Under the pieces are notes generated by a model. That model saw only the letters and a program-made list of their open reading frames with translations, did no database searches and was not told where the DNA came from. From Desulfosporosinus lacus DSM 15449 (lineage in GTDB: Bacteria; Bacillota; Desulfitobacteriia; Desulfitobacteriales; Desulfitobacteriaceae): a stretch of 64,000 bases of DNA. The stretch's first letter is position 1. Every line of letters starts with the position of its first letter. Position numbers and translations under genes: made by a program. Positions 59,181 to 64,000 of this stretch are shown one piece after another. The stretch is from positions 186,001 through 250,000 of the forward strand of contig NZ_FQXJ01000003.1 of assembly GCF_900129935.1 (NCBI RefSeq), given 5' to 3'.

Positions 59181-59290
59181 TATTACAAGGTAAAAAAGTA
59201 GACTATAAGTCACATAAATATAGTTATTACCATAATATTACTTTTATATACAAAACAACTTTACGGAGCTTTTATTTAAATAATTAGTAT

Positions 59291-59312
59291 AAAACCCACC
59301 GGATAGTGGGTT
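59291..59312 (+). terminator. Terminator after the controller gene
   Basis: AAACCCAC (59291-59298) and GTGGGTTT (59305-59312), then TATT. Confidence 0.65.
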
Positions 59313-59317
59313 TTATT

Positions 59318-59742
59318 ATGTCTTACAAATTACCGGCAATAGTTAGATGGATTACAGGTTGGGGTAACTAATCACAAGGATATGCAGTAAGACAGAGAAG
59401 GACAGTTGTAACAACAAGCGCAAAACGGTATCGTCAAGGACTAAGAAAGACTTTGGCAGATTCGTATTGGTTAGAATTAGATACAGCCAGCACAGAGATA
59501 GATAGAGTGGGCCTGAGGAAGTTATTAAGACCAGTGATGAAACTCCACAAGCTCGATTCTTTGGCACAGAAAAACTATACTTGACGAACGTTTCAGGAGA
59601 TAAGTTTCCATGCACAGAGTGCGTTGGTGTTACTCCATTGAAGGTTTATTTAGGACTATATGTTCCCGTGGACTGGGCACGTCGAGTGCGTGGTAGTGCT
59701 ATATCTGGGTTGGGTGAAAGCCTTGATATGAGCGGGTCCTAG
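59318..59742 (+). pseudogene. Decayed coding text, unknown
   Basis: ATG 59318 reads MSYKLPAIVRWITGWGN, a stop, then SQGYAVRQRRTVVTTSAKRY and LADSYWLELDTAST in the same frame. Further on, KTSDETPQARFFGTEKLYLT and SGDKFPCTECVGVTPLKVYL appear in another frame until a stop near 59742. It looks like one gene with a stop and a frameshift. Family not recognised. Confidence 0.4.
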
Positions 59743-59827
59743 AGTAGGATGTTCTTTTTGTAGTGACAGAGTGTACGGGGGAAAATATTGGGCCAGATTG
59801 TTCTTTGTGATAAAATGTACCCTATAG

Positions 59828-59897
59828 TGAACTATACCCCCTTAATTTAGTCTACACTACATTTCATTTTCGTGTCTACTTAAGGGGGTATAGTTCA
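59828..59897. mobile_element. 70-bp miniature element at the end of the IS copy 2
   Basis: TGAACTATACCCCCTTAA (59828-59845) and TTAAGGGGGTATAGTTCA (59880-59897) are perfect 18-bp inverted ends with 34 bases between. The ends resemble, but are not, those of the adjacent IS3 element (TGAACTGAACCCC), whose outermost bases it replaces. Confidence 0.65.
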
Positions 59898-59948
59898 AAA
59901 TATTGGACATTATGATATAATCATTTTGTTTATGAAAGGGGTTCCAAG

Positions 59949-60368
59949 ATGGTTATCAAGGGTCAGAAACTGAAGCACTACTCTGGAGACTTTAAACTAA
60001 GTGCAGTTGAAGAAGTGCTAACCGATCATATGGGTCTAAGGGAGACAGCACGAAAATATGGTGTAACTCATAAGATGGTCCAAACTTGGATACGTTTGTA
60101 TCTCGAAAAAGGTAAGAATTATTTTAACTCCGATGCTTCAAAACATAAAAGTGAGTTGATTAATGTAATTCCACTCACACAAAACAAAGATCATAAAAAT
60201 CTTGTAACACCACGGAAGTTAAAGCATTCCAATGTGGACGAGTCTTCATTGCCTGATGAAATTCAGAATGAGCTCAATAGGTTACGAATGGAGAATGAAT
60301 ATCTAAAAAAATTAAACGCCTTAGTCCGGAAAAAGGAAAAGTCACGAACAAGGATAAAGCTCAAATAG
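59949..60368 (+). CDS. IS3-family OrfA, copy 2
   Basis: 139 residues, ATG 59949 with AAAGGGG upstream. Same helix-turn-helix as copy 1, with a dozen or so differences, mostly in the linker (for example NVIPLTQNKDHKNL in place of DEIPPIQILDHKTL). In-frame CGG AAA AAG gives the slippery G-AAA-AAG at 60329-60335. The helix-turn-helix and the leucine-rich end are intact. Confidence 0.85.
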   Translation: MVIKGQKLKHYSGDFKLSAVEEVLTDHMGLRETARKYGVTHKMVQTWIRLYLEKGKNYFNSDASKHKSELINVIPLTQNKDHKNLVTPRKLKHSNVDESSLPDEIQNELNRLRMENEYLKKLNALVRKKEKSRTRIKLK

Positions 60369-61204
60369 TACACGAGCTAAGGCGTAAATATAAAGTTAAT
60401 GAGCTGGTAAAAATAGCGGGTATTCCTCGAAGCACATATTACTATTTCACTAAATCCCAATGCAAACCAGACAAGTATGCTACGATTCGCCCTGTAATGG
60501 AGCAGATATTTACTGAAAACAAGGGGCGTTATGGTTCTCGTCGGATAACTGCTGAGCTAAAGAAACAAGGTATTGTCATAAACCATAAAACGGTAATGAA
60601 ACTAATGAAAGAATCAAACCTATATTGTTTTGTACGAATAAAAAAATACAACTCGTATCGGGGTAATGTAGGGAAAGTTGCCCCAAACCTGTTAAACCGC
60701 GAATTTCAAGCAGCGAAACCCAATGAAAAGTGGGTTACTGATATTACAGAGTTTCATCTCTATGGCCAAAAGATATATTTATCTCCCATATTGGATCTAT
60801 ATAATGGAGAAATTATCAGCTACGACATTTCTAATCATCCTCGATTTTCACAGGTTATGGTAATGTTAGAAAGGGCCTTTAAAAAGATACCTGACAATAC
60901 CGGTCTGATGCTACATTCGGATCAAGGATGGCAATACCGTATGGCGGCATATCAAGAGGCTTTGGTGACGAAAGGAATCCAGCAAAGTATGTCGCGAAAG
61001 GCTACATGTTTAGATAATGCTGTAGTGGAAAACTTCTTTGGCCACCTAAAATCTGAATTACTATACAACCAGGAATTTGAGTCCGTGGAACATTTTGTTC
61101 AGGAACTTCATGCGTATCTAGAGTACTATAATCACAAAAGAATTAAGAAAAAGCTTAATTATATGAGTCCAATAGAATACAGACTATTACAGGAAACTGC
61201 GTAA
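60336..61204 (+). CDS. IS3-family OrfB, copy 2
   Basis: The catalytic frame, -1 to OrfA, open from the slip site; 235 residues from the first ATG (60497). DDE residues D (KWVTDITEF), D (MLHSDQGWQY) and E (NAVVENFFGHLK) are kept. Differences from copy 1 are few (GSRRITAELKKQGIVINHK in place of GYRRITAELKKKGLVINHK). It could be made and could act on copy 1 and other full ends. Confidence 0.85.
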
Positions 61205-61462
61205 TGGATAAAAGAATAGGAACAAACGAACATTGGTTAGACTATGATTGGCTCTTGCCAATTATCGGAGGATAGGGCAATGCTGGAGAGCAACCTGAGC
61301 GCCAAATTGGTTTCTGCCGGGGGAAATGCAGGGACGGATTATAGTTTCGTCCCTCATTATTTCCTTTGAGGAGAACTAAAGCGATAAACTCTAGGGCGAA
61401 GCCCTACCTCAATTATTTTGTCTAAATTTTGGGGGTCAGTTCAATTATTCAATAGATAAGTC

Positions 61463-61492
61463 AAGGCCGCCTGTTTGATGTCAGGCGGCCTT
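61463..61492. terminator. Terminator between IS copy 2 and IS21
   Basis: AAGGCCGCCTG (61463-61473) and CAGGCGGCCTT (61482-61492), perfect 11-bp stem. Confidence 0.7.
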
Positions 61493-61563
61493 AACTGTTC
61501 AGATGTTGTCGATTGGGTGTATACCAAGCAAATATATGTTATTTGTAAGCGCTTAATATAAGG

Positions 61564-61672
61564 TGAATAATATGCTCTGCAAGAGCAGCCGATACGCGCA
61601 GGTTGAGCCATCGTCGCGCTATAACTATACCACCTTCACGCATGGTGAACCACTCGTACATATTTAGTGGTA
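61564..61672. repeat. Dispersed palindromic repeat, copy 4
   Basis: TGAATAATATGCTCTGCAAG at the start matches copy 1 at 9110 (TGAATAATATGCTCCGCGAG). GTTGAGCCATCG and CACGCATGGTGAACCAC follow. Like copy 1 it lies beside the IS3 element, 121 bases from its end. Confidence 0.5.
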
Positions 61673-61727
61673 GATTGGATTTATGCACTACATTGGTAGT
61701 GTAAATAAATCCAAGGAGGTCATATCA

Positions 61728-63266
61728 ATGACCAATTACCGCGAAATCCTTCGGCTAGGTAGCCAAGGGATCAGTCAGCGTGGCATCTCAGCAAGTTGCG
61801 AGTGTTCGCGAAACACAGTGTCAAACACCTTAAAACGAGCAGAAGAACAAGGGATTTCGTGGCCACTACCAAAAGGCATGTCAGACGGTGATTTAATCGA
61901 ATGTCTCTTCCCAGAGCGTCAAGTTCCAAGTTCTAGAAGGCTACCAGACTATGACTACGTCCATAAAGAAATGGCGAAAAACGGGGTTACCTTAAGCCTT
62001 GTTTGGAATGAGTACTGTGAAACATGTCGGCTTAGTCATGAAGTGCCCTTCATGTACACGCAGTTCTGCAAATACTACCGTGAGTATGCTAATGTTACAA
62101 AAGCTACCATGCACATCGACCGCAAGCCCGGAGAACTACTGGAGGTCGACTGGGCAGGCAAAACAGCCACAATTATCGATCGTGACACAGGCGAAGCTAT
62201 GGATGCCTACGTTTTTGTCGCGGCATTATCTTCTAGCCAATATGCCTATGTCGAAGCGTTCTTATCAATGAACCAGGAAAACTGGATTGCGGCACATGTC
62301 AACGCCTATCAGTTCTTTGGAGGGGTTACCAGAATTCTAGTTCCGGATAATCTTAAGACCGGTGTCGAAAATACGTCATGGTACACACCGATCATCAATA
62401 AGACTTATCACGACATGGCCGAACATTATGGAACCGCTGTCATTCCTGCTCGTGTTAGAAGACCAAAAGATAAAGCCACAGTTGAAGGCACTGTCGGGAT
62501 CATATCGACCTGGATCATCGCAGAGTTACGCCGTCAGAAGTTTTTCTCACTTAGAGAGCTTAACGAGGCTATAATTCCTAAACTGCAGGACTTTAACAGC
62601 AAATTATTTCAAAAGAAACCGGGAAGCCGGCTAAGCGTCTTTGAGGAAGAAGAGCAACGTGCACTACTACCACTGCCCCACGCTCCTTATGAGCTAGCCA
62701 CTTGGAAGATCGCAACCGTTCAGTTTAACTATCATATAGCCGTGGGGAAAATGTATTACAGCTGCCCGTACGAATACATTAAACATAAAGTTGATGTTCG
62801 TATCACCAGGAGGGTTATCGAAGTCTTCTTCAATAACCACCGAGTCTGTTCACATCCAAAGCTACATGGCCGAGAAGGCCAGTACAGCGCGGTTGTTGAA
62901 CATATGCCTGAAGAGCATAAGCAGTATGCTGCTTGGAACTCAGAACAGTTTATCTTCTGGGCGAAAAGTGTTGGTACTAATACATCCATAGCGGTTCAAG
63001 CCATTCTTGCAGCGCACAAAGTAGAACAACAAGGCTACCGATCATGTATGGCTCTGCTCAAATTGGCCGACAAATACGCCGTGAACCGTCTTGAAGCTGC
63101 CTGTGAAAGGGCGTTATCCTATACGCCAAATCCTAGCTATAAGAGCATCCAGACGATTCTAAAAACGGGTCACGATAAAGTTGTCAAAGAAGATACTGTT
63201 CCTAATAATACGTCTGCAAACTTCGGATTTACAAGGGGTGCAGACTATTATGGGAGGAACTCATAA
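61728..63266 (+). CDS. istA: IS21-family transposase IstA
   Basis: 512 residues from ATG 61728, nine bases after AAGGAGG. The N-terminal helix-turn-helix is YREILRLGSQGISQRGISAS, then CECSRNTVSNTLKRA. The DDE core: HIDRKPGELLEVDWAGKTAT (first D), RILVPDNLKTGVEN (second D) and DKATVEGTVGIISTWII (E). The end fits IstA. It cuts and joins DNA and works with the ATPase IstB, whose start overlaps its stop (TAATG). Confidence 0.9.
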   Translation: MTNYREILRLGSQGISQRGISASCECSRNTVSNTLKRAEEQGISWPLPKGMSDGDLIECLFPERQVPSSRRLPDYDYVHKEMAKNGVTLSLVWNEYCETCRLSHEVPFMYTQFCKYYREYANVTKATMHIDRKPGELLEVDWAGKTATIIDRDTGEAMDAYVFVAALSSSQYAYVEAFLSMNQENWIAAHVNAYQFFGGVTRILVPDNLKTGVENTSWYTPIINKTYHDMAEHYGTAVIPARVRRPKDKATVEGTVGIISTWIIAELRRQKFFSLRELNEAIIPKLQDFNSKLFQKKPGSRLSVFEEEEQRALLPLPHAPYELATWKIATVQFNYHIAVGKMYYSCPYEYIKHKVDVRITRRVIEVFFNNHRVCSHPKLHGREGQYSAVVEHMPEEHKQYAAWNSEQFIFWAKSVGTNTSIAVQAILAAHKVEQQGYRSCMALLKLADKYAVNRLEAACERALSYTPNPSYKSIQTILKTGHDKVVKEDTVPNNTSANFGFTRGADYYGRNS

Positions 63267-64000
63267 TGGTGAACGAAACGACAGTAACAAAAACTGAATG
63301 AGCTCAGACTACCTTCTATGGCTGACTCCTATCGCAAGCAGTTAGATGATCCATCCTTCAAGGACCTGTCCTTTGAAGAACGTTTTGGCCTTATGGTCGA
63401 TACTGAATGGGCTAGAAGAAAAAACAATAAATTAGCCGTCTTATTCGAAAATCAGAACTCTATTTTAGCGATGCTTGCATCGAGGATATAGAATACCATG
63501 CTGACAGAAAGCTTGATAGAACTCAAATTACACGTCTATCAACCTGCAATTATGTTCAAGAAAACCACAATTTAATTATTCTTGGCGCATCTGGTGCTGG
63601 CAAAAGTTACATGAGCTGCGCCTTTGGAATTGCGGCTTGTCGCAACTTTTACACGGTCAAATACATCCGCCTTCCTGACCTACTCAATGAATTTGCAGTC
63701 GCTCGAGGGGAAGGTATCTTCCAGAAGGTCATGAAGCAGTACAAACGAGTAAGCCTGTTAATCCTTGATGAGTGGCTCCTCATACCTTTAAATAACAACG
63801 AAGCTCGTGATCTTCTAGAGATCGTTGAAGCTAGGCATCAAAAGACCTCAACCATTTTTTGTTCGCAATTTGCGCCAGCAGGCTGGCACGGAAAGATCGG
63901 TGAAGGCACCTTGGCAGACGCAATCCTTGATCGAATTGTTCATGATTCATACACCATCTTCATTGATGGAGAGGACTCCATGCGTAAACGCAAGGGGATT
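63266..64000 (+). pseudogene. istB: IS21 helper ATPase IstB, frameshifted and cut by the window end
   Basis: ATG 63266 gives MVNETTVTK, then an extra A near 63289 forces an early stop; the family text resumes in another frame (LRLPSMADSYRKQLDDPSFK). Near 63440 a further base is missing before RKSELYFSDACIEDIEYH. From there the frame is open to the window end, with Walker A GASGAGKSY and Walker B SLLILDEWLL. Two frameshifts suggest this IS21 copy cannot make IstB, unless they are sequencing errors. Confidence 0.8.

Larger units (their letters stand above)
59898..61443 (+). mobile_element. IS3-family insertion sequence, copy 2 (left tip replaced)
   Basis: The same element as 9164-10721, in opposite orientation. 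The right end is complete (TTTTGGGGGTCAGTTCA, ending 61443); the left tip lacks the first 13 or so bases, which have been replaced by the miniature element. No target duplication is visible. Without a full left end it may be unable to move, though both genes are open. Confidence 0.85.

Noticed and set aside
59949-61204. IS copy 2 as part of a composite transposon with copy 1
   Set aside because: The copies are 49 kb apart, copy 2 has lost its left tip, and no outer target duplication is visible.

Overview
The window looks like the chromosome of a spore-forming, sulfate-reducing Firmicute of the Peptococcaceae, close to Desulfosporosinus or Desulfitobacterium. This is inference, from a SigI/RsgI pair, DsrJ- and DsrP-like subunits of the sulfite-reduction membrane complex, a TauE/SafE exporter, a cell-wall-binding-repeat surface protein and strong AGGAGG ribosome sites. 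No rRNA, tRNA or intact CRISPR array was seen.

Layout. (1) Bases 1-9100 are a worn defence island: the end of an AAA ATPase, an abortive-infection protein, a HEPN-like protein, a DUF4365 nuclease-like protein and a lone CHAT/caspase-like protein, mixed with IS3 remnants and closed by a tyrosine recombinase. (2) An intact IS3-family element lies at 9164-10721; a near-identical copy in opposite orientation lies at 59898-61443. (3) Bases 11.1-43.2 kb form a coherent envelope, copper and sulfur region: sigI-rsgI, several secreted Met-rich proteins, a multicopper oxidase, csoR-copA, an Lgt-like protein, a PepSY-like Gly/Met repeat protein, a TauE exporter, an NlpC/P60 hydrolase, dsrJ-dsrP without an intact dsrO, a chemoreceptor, an HD-GYP/GGDEF pair, copZ, a LysR regulator and a 1062-residue surface protein. 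(4) From 43.2 kb to the end is a second accessory region: dut, a phage-type protein, pseudogenes of Uma2, Cas1, LepB, HIT and SLOG genes, a radical SAM enzyme, IS110, HEPN-like proteins, an LPO_1073-like pair, an HNH and RAMP-like pair facing a restriction-controller-like regulator, and a partial IS21.

The most notable signal is regulatory. Ten intergenic sites in the 13-40 kb region share one architecture: two to four direct repeats of TTCAYA with an exact 11-bp period, with a TAnnnT -10 hexamer starting 15 bases after the start of the last repeat (one site has CACACT). This is how OmpR/PhoB-family response regulators activate promoters, and TTCAYA fits the PhoP-type TTHAYA box. The sites precede a small secreted Cys protein, the multicopper oxidase, a membrane protein, csoR-copA, the Gly/Met repeat protein, NlpC/P60, HD-GYP, a Met-rich protein, the surface protein and a probable small RNA. 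I infer an undescribed envelope/metal-stress regulon; its regulator is not in the window.

The copper genes make a readable set: CsoR senses Cu(I) and represses copA from an operator placed between -35 and -10, CopA exports Cu(I), CopZ carries it, the oxidase can oxidise Cu(I) outside, and the Met-rich secreted proteins could buffer it. The Met-rich role is inference.
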